Shown: piece by piece, positions 46,620-57,491 of the stretch
How the letters are laid out: each line of letters begins with the position of its first letter
Position numbering within the stretch: position 1 is the first letter of the stretch
From: Lathyrus oleraceus
Lineage: Eukaryota; Streptophyta; Magnoliopsida; Fabales; Fabaceae
Assembly (NCBI RefSeq): GCF_024323335.1
Contig: NC_066580.1
Span: 138,411,889-138,475,888, forward strand
Length of the DNA: 64,000 nucleotides
Direction: 5' to 3'
The notes under the pieces: generated by a model
What the model was told of the DNA's origin: nothing
Seen by the model: the letters and a program-made list of their open reading frames with translations, nothing else
Database searches by the model: none
Translations under genes and position numbers: made by a program

Positions 46620-47070
46620 TTTTGCATGTGTTTTGTTTGACAGCTATCAGGCTCGAGTTCCCGACTCCCTGTTAGTCTATGTGTTCACCCTTTTTCCTTT
46701 TTGTGTGTGTTTGCTTGACAGTTATTAGGCTCGAGTTCCTGACTCCCTTTTAACTTGTTTGTTTGTTTGTTTGTTAACCTTCTTGTGTGTTAGGAGATGG
46801 ATGTAAGACCAGCGATTGGCATTCCGTATCCTTTTGGTGTTTGTTTGTGTGGAGTCTGACGTAAGTCCAGCGATTGGCAGTTGGTTTCCTGTGTGTGTGT
46901 TTGTTGGTTCGGAGTCTGATGTAAGTCCAGCGATTGGCATTCGGTTTCCATGTTTGCCTGTTTGCGTGTGTTTTGTTTCGGCGTGCGTGAGCCGAACTAC
47001 GGTAGCTCTGATTCTCATTCCAGATGAGATACGTAGGCATAGGATGCGATATCCTAGCGAGCCCGTTCCC
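46620..47070 (+). repeat. short diverged repeats in the Ogre LTR 3' part
   Basis: Three copies of gacgtaagtccagcgattgg (about 46800, 46858, 46917), two to three of tattaggctcgagttcc (46460, 46648, 46723), and two of ccagatgagatacgtaggca (46563, 47018). Confidence 0.8.
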
Positions 47071-47364
47071 CTCTTCTCCCACCTGTTGTTTCCGGTGTGT
47101 GTGTGCATTCTTTTAAGCAGCGTTTAGCAACCTTTCTTCTATTCTTTTGAGCGTGGATCCCGTCGAGTACGACGGATGCGTAGGGGTGCTAATACCGTCC
47201 CTTCGCATAACCGACTCCCGTACCCTGTAATCTCCGGTCGTAAGACCATTTCCTTTCCAGGTTTACTTCGAGCGTTTCCTTTCCCTCTTTTGGGATAAAT
47301 AACGCACGGTGGCGGCTCTGTTTGTTTTGTTTTAGCCCGCCGATTGTTTTTTGCGGATGCGACA

Positions 47365-47369
47365 CCTGG
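47365..47369 (+). repeat. target site duplication CCTGG, right
   Basis: Direct repeat of 42338-42342. Confidence 0.9.
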
Positions 47370-48255
47370 GTCAGCCCCCAGATGGTCTACCAACATCTCG
47401 AGTGCCTATTTTTTTGTTATCCTCCCATGATCTAGGAATCTCCCCCTGATTGGAAGATGTAGCAAACAAGAGATGTCATCGAGTGTGATGGACATCTCAC
47501 CATGAGGGAGATGAAACGACGAGGTCTCCGAGTGCCATCATTCCACAAATGCATTAAGAATCTCGTGGTTGATCGTACTGTAACCAGTCATGCACAAGTT
47601 CTTCAGGCCAGATAAGGACAAAACCGATTGAAACCAATCCTCATCCAATTGAGGCAATGCAATAATCTTCCTCCCATGGATAACAAAATTTTAGGTATCA
47701 CGCTCCTAAAATTTGTCAAAAATAATCAATGTCAAAAATTAAACAATGTCATAAATAATCAATGTCAAAAATTAAAATAAACGTAAAATCAAATAAAGAA
47801 TTCAACTAATGCTACCTCTTAGTCCCATATATGTTTGCAAGTATGGCCTGGATACAGAGGCAGTAAGGACAAATAATGTAGACCACATCCAATAGCCTTT
47901 TGCTCAACATTCTCAACAACTTCACCATATGGAGGTGGCACTGGATAACATGTGCAACAGTAGGAGGTGGGAGTGGATCAACAGTAGGTGGTGTGAGTGG
48001 ATCAACAATAGGTGGCACTGGTGTAACCTGACGCCAGCGGGACGATATGGGGAGTGATGCGTCAGATGGTGAATCTCGTCTCCTATGGGAAAAATAAAAT
48101 GGAATGGCATGAGGAGAAGCATGAGCACTAGAAGTAGGCGACTCTGCCTGACCAGAGGGACCAGGAGCATTCGGAACCTGCTGACTCTTCTCCCATCGAA
48201 CGAATGCGTGCTGAAAAACCCTGTCATGCCTCAGCCTATCATGTCTATCAGCCAT
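47370..48255 (-). pseudogene. PMD protein, N-terminal part of the split gene
   Basis: The minus strand from 48255 opens MADRHDRLRHDRVFQHAFVR and a Ser/Pro-rich segment to 47812. After a frame break and gap, 47700-47370 gives the PMD core in broken frames: ERWHSETSSFHLPHGE, then MSITLDDISCLLHLPI, then MLVDHLGADPG at the insertion site (47396-47370). The last segment joins the frame of 42337-42118 exactly when one copy of CCTGG is removed, which shows that this is one gene split by the solo LTR. Short palindromes of the GGAGATGCATCTCC type lie upstream (48345-48450). Confidence 0.75.
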
Positions 48256-48339
48256 TATGCATGTAAGTTATAGTAAGGCATACCATTAGTGCATGCAAAC
48301 AACAAAAGTAAGAAAATAAAAAAAAATAAAACACAGAGA

Positions 48340-48455
48340 AATTTCTGGAGATGCATCTCCGGTTTATGGGAAACCTTTGCAAAATTACGAAGATGCATCT
48401 TCGGTTCATGGGAAACTAAAATGCTGAAAAATTCTGGAGATGCATCTCTGGAATT
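48340..48455. repeat. GGAGATGCATCTCC-type palindromes upstream of the PMD gene
   Basis: Three imperfect copies at about 48346, 48388 and 48432, related to those in the inverted repeats. Confidence 0.8.
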
Positions 48456-48869
48456 TTCTATAACTCAGAGGCCGCGTCAATGGCGTAATGTACCTCAACG
48501 AAATGGAAAAAAAATTGATCGTCAATTTCAGCCAACAAACAGCTAATACACTATGGCTAAACTATCTTAAATGTGATTTCTACTCATATCTAACCCTAAT
48601 CATTGATTTCTACTCATTTACACCAAAACTCAAACGTTTATCGAAAACTCGAAAAACTTACAAGAAATTGATGTTTTTAATGAAGTTGGATGATGTTACA
48701 GATGAATATTGATGTTACCTTGAGCCTTGTTGAATGAAGTTTGATTTGGTGTAGAGAAGAAATTTGAGAGATTTTTTTTTGAATTGAGAGTTGAGTACAC
48801 TGTGAAATAATGAAGTAGAAGAGTCTGGCGCGACTTAACCTCCAAATTGTTCTAGAGATGCATCTCCAA

Positions 48870-48988
48870 AATATTTTAACGTTAACTTGCCTTTAATTGC
48901 GTCTGGAGATGCATCTCCGAAAACATGAGACATTTTTGGAATTACGAGTGGTGCATAAGAAACATTTGGGGTGCGTAAAGAAACCGTC
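48870..48988 (-). repeat. PMD-MULE inverted repeat, right
   Basis: Reverse complement aligns with 40642-40760. Contains GGAGATGCATCTCC at 48905-48918; another related palindrome (agagatgcatctcc) lies at about 48855. Confidence 0.75.
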
Positions 48989-48996
48989 TTACATTA
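48989..48996 (+). repeat. target site duplication TTACATTA, right
   Basis: Direct repeat of 40634-40641. Confidence 0.65.
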
Positions 48997-49158
48997 TCAC
49001 CATTTATCCTTATCATGGCCTTATAGAACTTGGGCTTATCAATTAGCATATTTAGATCATTAAATTCCACCAATCTTATGTGAGTGCATCCTTCATTTCG
49101 TTTAGATATATTTTGAATGATGTCAAAACTAGGAAATAGCGTTTATGTACATTGGACG
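48997..49158 (+). repeat. repeat R, left flank of the Tekay insertion
   Basis: The last ~65 bases match the reverse complement of about 31200-31285. The part nearer the MULE is less similar. Confidence 0.7.
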
Positions 49159-49163
49159 GTATC
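49159..49163 (+). repeat. target site duplication GTATC, left
   Basis: Direct repeat of 63762-63766. The related uninterrupted locus (31183-31200, other strand) has GTATC once. Confidence 0.95.
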
Positions 49164-51025
49164 TGTAACACCCAGAATATTGTTAGATTAATTTAAATAT
49201 TATTTTAATATGATTATTTGAAGGTAAAATGAATTATTAAATAATATTGGGAATTATTATTATTATTATAGATGTTATTTATTTTAATAATAATTAAATA
49301 AATAAATAAAATGGAATATGAAGAGTGGAAGGGTAAAAGTGGAATTTGATAAAAGAGGCCAAAGTGAGAACTCAGAGTGTTTTTCACGTATTTTTGCCTC
49401 AGAGTCAGAGAAAGGGAGAAACGCTGAAGAGAAAGAGAAGGAAGAGGAAAAGGCCAAAGATTGCTCAGAACTTCCTTCAATCCAAATAGGTAAGGGGTCT
49501 GAACCTTATTAAACGATAATATGCGAGCAAATTCATGATATATGTTGGATTGTTGATGGATTTTGGGGATTTTAGGGAGATTGGGAAAGTTGGGGTTTTG
49601 ATGGAAATTCTCCGATCTGTGAGTTTTGTTGAGTTATATGCATTATAATCGAAGTATGTTGTGTATATATGACTGTTAAATGTTGATATTGGGTTGTTAG
49701 CTGTGGGGTATGAGTTATGGCGAGTAGAGAAGCAAAGCTGCACTGGTTTCCGTAGCAGATGGCTTCTGTTCGCGCGCGATTCGCGGCGCGAAGCCCAGTT
49801 CGCGGCGCAAACTGGGCAGGATTCAGAGGAGTTTTGTAACGCATCGTTCGCGGCGCGAACCCTGCTGCACGGCGCGTACTGAAGAGAATTAATTGTTCGC
49901 GACGCGATCCTTCGTTCGCGGCGCGTCCTGGAGTAATGGAGGAGTTCGCGGCGCGTCCCTATGTTGGCGGCGCGAACTGTGCTGTGAAGCTAATGTTGGT
50001 GAGTTTTTGAGTACGTTGAGTTGCGAGACTCTTAGTAAGTCGCTGTAATTGTATTATAAACAATTAACAGTGATTATATGATTGTGTATGAGGTGTTTAT
50101 GATGATGAGATGTTGAATTTACGTGTTTAGTTATAAATGTGTTATGTAACGACGTGATATCGTTGTAATGTTGTTGTTGTTTTGTTGAGTTGTATGTCAT
50201 GCTATTAATGATGATGATAACATGACTATATGATGCTGTTGTTGCTATGTTGATTATGATGCATGTTTGGTGTGCATGCATTCATGAAAGGCCGATGCCT
50301 AGTGATGAACGGACTGAGTTCCAATGATGTTGTTGACTCCGGGCTTGTTGAGAGGCTTGGTTCCTTGCGGGGAACTCGGATTCTATGGTGATGAATCTGG
50401 GAGTGGTGATCCTGTAGTTGGTCACAAAATGGGTATACCGAGTCGTGTTGAGTCATGCATGGGTGTGCGCATTGCATTTGATATGTTGTTTTGTTGATGT
50501 TCATGAGTATGTTGATTATGATGATTATGATGAGCTGTGTTGGCATATGTGAAATATATTTATGTTTATATTTCTGTCGTTATATTATTATTTAATAATG
50601 TAATTCTCACCCCTTCTGCATGTGTTTATGTTCATCTATGATGAGCAATGTGCAGATAAAGAGGAGTAGCTATTGTTGAGGTTTGAAGAATAAGTGTAGA
50701 GTTATTCTACAGAGTCGAGTCAAATGCTCTGGTCATGTGATACCGGGGTTATGGGATTCGATAGATAATTGGTTATTATTTACGTTGTTTATGATGACTA
50801 ATATGTTGAGATGCTTTGTTGAGATAATGTTGAAACATTATTATGAATTGTTATATGATGAATGATAATATTTGTGTTGTTGTCCGCTGCGAAGTTTTAA
50901 TAAAATAAATAATATGTTTTATGTTGTGATGCGATAAGTGTTATGTTGTAAGAAATGTAAACTCTTCTACATGTTGTACTCTGATAATCTATTTAAATAT
51001 GTCGTTTGGGTAGAAGGGTGTTACA
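49164..51025 (+). repeat. Tekay LTR 1 (1862 bp)
   Basis: TGTAACACCC...GGGTGTTACA. Against LTR 2 about nine substitutions and a few short indels; against LTR 3 about three substitutions apart from deletions. Confidence 0.95.
49755..49980 (+). repeat. CpG-rich TTCGCGGCGCG repeats in LTR 1
   Basis: Eight or so copies of (t)tcgcggcgcg or close variants in about 220 bases of an otherwise AT-rich LTR. The same block is at 56160-56375 and 62545-62755. Confidence 0.9.
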
Positions 51026-51029
51026 TTAG

Positions 51030-51041
51030 TGGTATCAGAGC
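51030..51041 (+). other. primer binding site, copy A
   Basis: TGGTATCAGAGC, complementary to the 3' end of initiator tRNA-Met, four bases after LTR 1. Confidence 0.95.
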
Positions 51042-51098
51042 ATAGTCAGTCCAGTCGAGTCATAATGTGATGTTTTCCCTGTTGGTCGATTAGTGTAA

Positions 51099-54008
51099 AT
51101 GACACTGTCGATATTTAACGGTTGTGGTTGTGTTATGCAGAGTATGGCTGGAGAAAATGACCGTGCGATTGCTGAGGCTTTGGCTGCTATAGCGCAGGCT
51201 ATGCAGGCACAGCAGAATCCGCCGGTCGACGAGTTTAAGAATTTGGGAAGGTTTCTGAAGAATAACCCTCCTACATTCAAAGGGCGCTATGATCCAGATG
51301 GTGCTCAGATTTGGCTGAGGGAAATTGAGAAGATTTTCCGGGTGATGACGTGTACTGAAGCACAGAAGGTGCAGTTTGGTACGCATATGTTATCTGAAGA
51401 GGCTGAAAACTGGTGGGATAACACTCGCCAGAGAATTGAAGTACCAGGTGCTGAGATGACTTGGGAAAGGTTCAAGACGGTCTTTCTGGAGAAATATTTT
51501 CCTGCTGATGTGCGATGTAAGAAGGAGATGGAATTTCTAGAACTGAAGCAGGGTAACATGTCTGTTGCTGATTACGCTTCGAAGTTTGAGGAGCTGGTGC
51601 AGTATTGTCCTCATTATAATGATGCTGATGCTGAGGAATCCAAGTGTGTCAAGTTTGAGAACGGGTTGCGTCCCGAGATCAAACAAGGCATTGGTTACCA
51701 GGAGATTCGTAGGTTTCCTGCACTGGTTAATAAGTGCAGGATATTTGATGAAGATAGCAAGGCTAGGACTGCTCATTACAAGAGTCTTAGTGAGAAGAAG
51801 AATAAGGATCGTGGTAGTCCTTATGCATCTCCGAATGGTAAAGGTAAGCAGAAAGTGGTAGATGAGAAGAAGCCAAGTGGGGGAGGATCTCCCATAGTTG
51901 GTAAATGTTTCAAGTGTGGCGAGCCAGGCCACCGTGCTGATAGCTGTACCAAGAAAGTGCTGAGATGTTTCCGATGCGGTCAGGCTGGTCATAGAGTTAC
52001 TGAATGTAAGGATGCTGGTCCGACATGTTTTAATTGTGGCGAGAAAGGCCATATCAGTTCGCAGTGCTCAAAACCGAAGAAGGCGGCTACTGCAGCTCAT
52101 ACTACTGGTAGGGTGTTTGCTCTGAGTGGGGCTGAAGCTCCTAAAGAAGATAATCTGATTAAAGGTACTTGCTTGATTAATAATGTTGAATTGCTTGCTA
52201 TTGTTGACACTGGTGCTACTCATTCGTTTATTTCGTATGAGTGTGCGACCAGGATTGGTGTGATTATGTCGTCCCTAGGCGGAAGTATGGTGATAGATAC
52301 TCCTGCTAATGGTTCTGTGAAGACTTCTGTTGTCTGTCGAGGTTGTCATTTGACGATCTTTGAGAGAGAGTTCGTGGTTGATTTGGTGTGCTTACCCTTG
52401 CACCAAATTGATATTATTCTGGGAATGAATTGGCTAGAATTCTATGGCGTGTTTATCAACTGCTATAGGAAGACGGTGCGGTTTTCTGAAGTTGGTGAGA
52501 ATGATGAGGCAAGATTTCTATCTGCTAGGCAGGTGGGGGATTTTGTGAAAGATGAAGCTCAGATATTCGCTTTATTTGCGTCTCTGCAAGCGGATAAGAA
52601 AGTGGTGAGTGTAGATTTGCCTGTTGTCTGTGAATTTCAGGATGTGTTTCCGGAGGATGTAAGTGATTTACCTCCAGAACGTGAAGTCGAATTTGCCATT
52701 GACTTAGTACCAGGTACGAGTCCAGTGTCGATGTCTCCTTATAGAATGTCGGCAACTGAATTAGTTGAATTGAAGAAGCAACTTGAAGAATTGCTTGAGA
52801 AGAAGTTTGTGCGTCCAAGTGTTTCTCCTTGGGGTGCACCAGTATTGTTAGTGAAGAAGAAAGAAGGTACGATGAGGTTGTGTGTCGATTATCGGCAGTT
52901 GAATAAGGTGACTATCAAGAATCGGTATCCATTGCCGAGGATTGATGATTTGATGGACCAGTTGGTTGGAGCTCATGTTTTCAGTAAGATTGATTTGCGG
53001 TCGGGTTATCATCAGATCCGAGTGAAGTCAGATGATATTGCGAAGACTGCTTTCCGTACGAGGTATGGTCATTATGAATACACTGTGATGCCGTTCGGTG
53101 TGTCTAATGCTCCAGGTGTGTTTATGGAATATATGAATCGTATATTTCATCCGTACCTTGATAATTTTGTTGTGGTGTTCATAGATGATATATTGATATA
53201 TTCTAAGACGGAAGAAGAGCATGCAGGACATCTGAGAATTGTTTTGCAGGTGTTAAGAGAAAAGAAATTATATGCAAAGTTATCTAAATGTGAGTTCTGG
53301 TTGAAGGAAGTGAGTTTCCTTGGCCATGTGATTTCGAGTGGTGGGATTTCTGTTGATCCTGCTAAAGTTGATGCTGTATTACAGTGGGAGACTCCGAAGT
53401 CTGCTATTGAGATACGCAGTTTTCTGGGGTTAGCTGGTTATTATCGCAGATTTATTGAGGGCTTCTCTAAGTTGGCATTGCCGTTGACGCAGTTGACTAA
53501 GAAGGGTCAAGTGTATGTGTGGGATGCAGCTTGTGAAGCGAGTTTTGTTGAGTTGAAGAGGCGGTTGACCAGTGCTCCAGTGTTGATCTTGCCTAATCCT
53601 GGTGAGTCCTTCGTTGTTTATTGTGATGCTTCTTTGATGGGTCTTGGTGGTGTTTTGATGCAGAATGGTAAAGTTGTAGCTTATGCTTCTAGACAGTTGA
53701 AAGTTCATGAGAGGAATTATCCTACGCATGATCTAGAACTTGCAGCTGTTGTATTTGTGTTGAAAATGTGGAGGCATTATCTGTATGGTTCCAGATTCGA
53801 AGTGTTCAGTGATCACAAGAGTCTGAAGTATCTGTTTGATCAGAAAGAGTTAAATATGAGGCAGAGAAGGTGGTTAGAATTACTGAAGGATTTTGACTTT
53901 GAATTGAGTTATCATCCCGGTAAGGCTAATGTAGTTGCAGATGCGCTGAGTAGAAAGTCTCTACATATGTCTATGATGATGGTTCGGGAGCTTGAGTTAA
54001 TTGAATAG
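51099..54008 (+). CDS. gag-protease-RT-RNase H polyprotein, copy A
   Basis: A 969-codon ORF. The probable start is the second Met at 51144 ([16 protein letters not shown]), since the first 15 codons look like leader. Domains: retrotransposon Gag about residues 55-175; three CCHC zinc knuckles at about 270, 290 and 310 ([42 protein letters not shown]); aspartic protease with VDTGATHSF at about 369; reverse transcriptase from about 560, with [19 protein letters not shown] and the catalytic FIDDIL at about 694; RNase H with YCDAS at about 840. It ends at a TAG (54006-54008). The frame continues beyond without shift, so integrase is separated only by that codon. All visible catalytic residues are present. 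Proteins act in cytoplasmic particles to copy the element RNA to DNA. Confidence 0.93.
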   Translation: MTLSIFNGCGCVMQSMAGENDRAIAEALAAIAQAMQAQQNPPVDEFKNLGRFLKNNPPTFKGRYDPDGAQIWLREIEKIFRVMTCTEAQKVQFGTHMLSEEAENWWDNTRQRIEVPGAEMTWERFKTVFLEKYFPADVRCKKEMEFLELKQGNMSVADYASKFEELVQYCPHYNDADAEESKCVKFENGLRPEIKQGIGYQEIRRFPALVNKCRIFDEDSKARTAHYKSLSEKKNKDRGSPYASPNGKGKQKVVDEKKPSGGGSPIVGKCFKCGEPGHRADSCTKKVLRCFRCGQAGHRVTECKDAGPTCFNCGEKGHISSQCSKPKKAATAAHTTGRVFALSGAEAPKEDNLIKGTCLINNVELLAIVDTGATHSFISYECATRIGVIMSSLGGSMVIDTPANGSVKTSVVCRGCHLTIFEREFVVDLVCLPLHQIDIILGMNWLEFYGVFINCYRKTVRFSEVGENDEARFLSARQVGDFVKDEAQIFALFASLQADKKVVSVDLPVVCEFQDVFPEDVSDLPPEREVEFAIDLVPGTSPVSMSPYRMSATELVELKKQLEELLEKKFVRPSVSPWGAPVLLVKKKEGTMRLCVDYRQLNKVTIKNRYPLPRIDDLMDQLVGAHVFSKIDLRSGYHQIRVKSDDIAKTAFRTRYGHYEYTVMPFGVSNAPGVFMEYMNRIFHPYLDNFVVVFIDDILIYSKTEEEHAGHLRIVLQVLREKKLYAKLSKCEFWLKEVSFLGHVISSGGISVDPAKVDAVLQWETPKSAIEIRSFLGLAGYYRRFIEGFSKLALPLTQLTKKGQVYVWDAACEASFVELKRRLTSAPVLILPNPGESFVVYCDASLMGLGGVLMQNGKVVAYASRQLKVHERNYPTHDLELAAVVFVLKMWRHYLYGSRFEVFSDHKSLKYLFDQKELNMRQRRWLELLKDFDFELSYHPGKANVVADALSRKSLHMSMMMVRELELIE
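54006..54008 (+). other. in-frame TAG between RNase H and integrase, copy A
   Basis: Flanking codons (LIE stop FRDM) remain in frame on both sides. The same codon occurs at 60398-60400. Confidence 0.95.
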
Positions 54009-54017
54009 TTCCGTGAT

Positions 54018-55511
54018 ATGAGTTTGGGTTGTGAAGTTTCCGCTGATAGTGTAAAGTTGGGTATGCTGAAGTTGACTAGTGGAATTCTGGAAGATATTCG
54101 GAATGGTCAGCAAGTTGATGTCGCTCTAGTTGATCATATTACTATGGTTAACCAGGGTAATGGTGGTAATTTTGAGATTGATGAGAATGGCATCCTGCGA
54201 TTTAAAGGTAGAGTTTGTGTTCCTGAGGTGTCTGAATTGAAAAAGAGTATTCTTGAAGAGGGCCATAGGAGTGGATTGAGTATCCATCCAGGTGCAACTA
54301 AAATGTATCAAGATTTGAAGAAGTTGTTTTGGTGGGCTGGTATGAAAAGAGATGTTGCTAAGTTTGTGCATGCCTGTTTGACTTGTCAGAAGTCAAAGAT
54401 TGAACATCAGAAACCGGAAGGTATGATGCAACCTTTGAAGATTCCTGAATGGAAGTGGGATAGCATTTCCATGGATTTTGTGACGGGATTGCCGAGGACG
54501 GTGAAAGGTAATGATTCTATTTGGGTGATTGTGGATCGATTGACTAAGTCGGCGCATTTCTTGCCGATGAAGATTAATCACTCTTTAGAGAAGTTGGCAG
54601 AGTTGTATATTGAGGAGATAGTGAGGCTGCATGGTATTCCATCCAGTATTGTGTCTGATAGAGATCCCAGATTTACTTCTAGATTTTGGGAAAGTTTGCA
54701 GAAAGCGTTGGGGACTAAGTTGAGGTTGAGTTCAGCTTATCATCCTCAGACTGATGGTCAGACTGAAAGAACTATCCAATCCTTGGAGGATTTGTTGAGA
54801 GCTTGTGTGTTGGAGCAGAGTGGTTCTTGGGATAGTTATTTGCCGTTGGTGGAGTTTACTTATAATAATAGTTTTCATGCTAGTATCGGTATGGCTCCAT
54901 ATGAAGCATTGTATGGTAGGAGGTGTAGAACTCCATTGTGTTGGTATGAATCAGGTGAGAGTGTTGTACTCGGACCTGAGATTGTGCAGCAGACGACTGA
55001 AAGGGTTAAGATGATTCAGGAGAAAATGAAGATTTCTCAGAGTCGTCAGAAGAGTTATCATGATAAGAGGAGAAAGGCACTTGAGTTCCAAGAGGGAGAT
55101 CATGTGTTCTTGAGAGTTACTCCGACGACAGGTGTGGGTAGAGCTTTAAAGTCTAAAAAGCTTACTCCGAGGTTTGTGGGTCCGTATCAGATCTTGAAGA
55201 GGGTTGGGGAAGTGGCGTATCGGATAGCTTTACCGCCGTCGCTTTCTAATCTGCATGATGTGTTTCATGTATCTCAGTTGAGAAAATATATTGCGGATCC
55301 TTCGCATGTTGTTCAGTTGGATGATATCCAGGTGAGGGATAATTTGACCGTTGAGGTGTTGCCAATTCGGATAGATGACCGAGAAGAGAAGACCCTGAGA
55401 GGTAAGAAGATTGCTCTAGTGAAAGTTGTTTGGGGAGGTCCAGCTGGTGAGAGCTTGACTTGGGAGCGTGAAGATCAGATGAAGGAGTCGTATCCGGCTC
55501 TATTTGCTTGA
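54018..55511 (+). CDS. integrase with chromodomain-like tail, copy A
   Basis: 497 codons in the same frame as the preceding ORF, starting at an internal Met nine bases after the TAG; it has no start signal of its own, so in the ancestor it was the C-terminal part of one polyprotein. It carries the HHCC zinc site (GHRSGLSIHPG ... CLTCQKSK), the catalytic core with MDFVTGLP (Asp about residue 152), VSDRDPRF (Asp about 213) and GQTER (Glu about 249, D-x35-E spacing), and a C-terminal part with GPYQILKRVG, FHVSQLRKY and a chromodomain-like LVKVVW...TWEREDQM. Integrase inserts the element DNA; chromodomain ends direct chromoviruses to certain chromatin. As separated here, it would need stop readthrough or internal initiation. 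Confidence 0.9.
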   Translation: MSLGCEVSADSVKLGMLKLTSGILEDIRNGQQVDVALVDHITMVNQGNGGNFEIDENGILRFKGRVCVPEVSELKKSILEEGHRSGLSIHPGATKMYQDLKKLFWWAGMKRDVAKFVHACLTCQKSKIEHQKPEGMMQPLKIPEWKWDSISMDFVTGLPRTVKGNDSIWVIVDRLTKSAHFLPMKINHSLEKLAELYIEEIVRLHGIPSSIVSDRDPRFTSRFWESLQKALGTKLRLSSAYHPQTDGQTERTIQSLEDLLRACVLEQSGSWDSYLPLVEFTYNNSFHASIGMAPYEALYGRRCRTPLCWYESGESVVLGPEIVQQTTERVKMIQEKMKISQSRQKSYHDKRRKALEFQEGDHVFLRVTPTTGVGRALKSKKLTPRFVGPYQILKRVGEVAYRIALPPSLSNLHDVFHVSQLRKYIADPSHVVQLDDIQVRDNLTVEVLPIRIDDREEKTLRGKKIALVKVVWGGPAGESLTWEREDQMKESYPALFA

Positions 55512-55538
55512 GGTATGTTTTCGAGGACGAAAACTTCT

Positions 55539-55553
55539 AAAGTGGGGGAGAGT
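55539..55553 (+). other. polypurine tract, copy A
   Basis: aaagtgggggagagt immediately before LTR 2, the plus-strand primer site. Confidence 0.9.
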
Positions 55554-57418
55554 TGTAACACCCAGAATATTGTTAGATTAATTTAAATATTATTTTAATA
55601 TGATTATTTGAAGGTAAAATGAATTATTAAATAATATTGGGAATTATTATTATTATTATTATAGATGTTATTTATTTTAATAATAATTAAATAAATAAAA
55701 TAAATGGAATATGAAGAGTGGAAGGGTAAAAGTGGAATTTGATAAAAGAGGCCAAAGTGAGAACTCAGAGTGTTTTTCACGTATTTTTGCCTCAGAGACA
55801 GAGAAAGGGAGAAACGCTGAAGAGAAAGAGAAGGAAGAGGAAAAGGCCAAAGATTGCTCAGAACTTCCTTCAATCCAAAGAGGTAAGGGGTCTGAACCTT
55901 ATTAAACGATAATATGCGAGCAAATTCATGATATATGTTGGATTGTTGATGGATTTTGGGGATTTTAGGGAGATTGGGAAAGTTGGGGTTTTGATGGAAA
56001 TTCTCCGATCTGTGAGTTTTGTTGAGTTATATGCATTATAATCGAAGTATGTTGTGTATATATGACTGTTAAATGTTGATATTGGGTTGTTAGCTGTGGG
56101 GTATGAGTTATGGCGAGTAGAGAAGCAAAGCTGCGCTGGTTTACGTAGCAGATGGCTTCTGTTCGCGTGCGATTCGCGGCGCGAAGCCCAGTTCGCGGCG
56201 CAAACTGGGCAGGATTCAGAGGAGTTTTGTAACGCATCGTTCGCGGCGCGAACCCTGCTGCGCGGCGCGTACTGAAGCGAATTAATTGTTCGCGACGCGA
56301 TCCTTCGTTCGCGGCGCGTCCTGGAGTAATGGAGGAGTTCGCGGCGCGTCCCTATGTTGGCGGCGCGAACTGTGCTGTGAAGCTAATGTTGGTGAGTTTT
56401 TGAGTACGTTGAGTTGCGAGACTCTTAGTAAGTCGCTGTAATTGTATTATAAACAATTAACAGTGATTATATGATTGTGTATGAGGTGTTTATGATGATG
56501 AGATGTTGAATTTACGTGTTTAGTTATAAATGTGTTATGTAACGACGTGATATCGTTGTAATGTTGTTGTTGTTTTGTTGAGTTGTATGTCATGCTATTA
56601 ATGATGATGATAACATGACTATATGATGCTGTTGTTGCTATGTTGATTATGATGCATGTTTGGTGTGCATGCATTCATGAAAGGCCGATGCCTAGTGATG
56701 AACGGACTGAGTTCCAATGATGTTGTTGACTCCGGGCTTGTTGAGAGGCTTGGTTCCTTGCGGGGAACTCGGATTCTATGGTGATGAATCTGGGAGTGGT
56801 GATCCTGTAGTTGGTCACAAAATGGGTATACCGAGTCGTGTTGAGTCATGCATGGGTGTGTGCATTGCATTTGATATGTTGTTTTGTTGATGTTCATGAG
56901 TATGTTGATTATGATGATTATGATGAGCTGTGTTGGCATATGTGAAATATATTTATGTTTATATTTCTGTCGTTATATTATTATTTAATAATGTAATTCT
57001 CACCCCTTCTGCATGTGTTTATGTTCATCTATGATGAGCAATGTGCAGATAAAGAGGAGTAGCTATTGTTGAGGTTTGAAGAATAAGTGTAGAGTTATTC
57101 TACAGAGTCGAGTCAAATGCTCTGGTCATGTGACACCGGGGTTATGGGATTCGATAGATAATTGGTTATTATTTACGTTGTTTATGATGACTAATATGTT
57201 GAGATGCTTTGTTGAGATAATGTTGAAACATTATTATGAATTGTTATATGATGAATGATAATATTTGTGTTGTTGTCCGCTGCGAAGTTTTAATAAAATA
57301 AATAATATGTTTTATGTTGTGATGCGATAAGTGTTATGTTGTAAGAAATGTAAACTCTTCTACATGTTGTACTCTGATAATCTATTTAAATATGTCGTTT
57401 GGGTAGAAGGGTGTTACA
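55554..57418 (+). repeat. Tekay LTR 2 (1865 bp, shared middle LTR)
   Basis: Serves as 3' LTR of copy A and 5' LTR of copy B. No target duplication beside it. It carries several private substitutions (for example gagacagag, tttacgtag, cgcgtgcg, gcgcggcgcg, gaagcgaat). Confidence 0.95.
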
Positions 57419-57422
57419 TTAG

Positions 57423-57434
57423 TGGTATCAGAGC
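57423..57434 (+). other. primer binding site, copy B
   Basis: TGGTATCAGAGC four bases after LTR 2. Confidence 0.95.
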
Positions 57435-57491
57435 ATAGTCAGTCCAGTCGAGTCATAATGTGATGTTTTCCCTGTTGGTCGATTAGTGTAA

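Larger units (their letters stand above)
42343..47364 (+). mobile_element. Ogre-type solo LTR, 5022 bp
   Basis: Starts TGTAACACCTCAAAATTTGC and ends GCGGATGCGACA, flanked on both sides by CCTGG. The length fits an Ogre LTR. Near its end, ataacgcacggtggcggctctg-like sequence corresponds to the same block in the left Ogre LTR (5731-5755, other strand), which also fixes orientation as plus. No internal domain is present. It therefore arose by recombination between the two LTRs of a full element. ORFs inside are short and unsupported. Confidence 0.92.
40634..48996. mobile_element. PMD-carrying MULE with TSD, interrupted by an Ogre solo LTR
   Basis: The element is 40642-48988 between direct repeats TTACATTA (40634-40641 and 48989-48996). 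The ends are inverted repeats of about 100 bases (gagcatttctt at the left; gacggtttctt reading in from the right), each leading to a copy of GGAGATGCATCTCC. Without the 5022-bp solo LTR and its duplicated 5 bp, the element would be about 3.3 kb. It carries only a minus-strand PMD gene and no transposase, so it depended on another MULE for movement. Confidence 0.8.

Noticed and set aside
46725..47127. Overlapping ORFs of about 100-127 codons on both strands.
   Set aside because: They arise from the short direct repeats in the 3' part of the Ogre solo LTR.
47139..47396. 85-codon minus-strand ORF crossing the solo LTR edge.
   Set aside because: Only its first 11 codons belong to the PMD gene; the rest is read-through into the LTR.
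49318..49512. 64-codon plus-strand ORF repeated in all three Tekay LTRs.
   Set aside because: Conservation follows from LTR identity. The composition is Glu/Lys-rich from a purine tract, with no recognisable motif.
51537..52052. 171-codon minus-strand ORF antisense to gag (also at 57930-58445).
   Set aside because: It lies wholly opposite the Gag knuckle region, shows no domain, and is present in both copies only because the DNA is duplicated.
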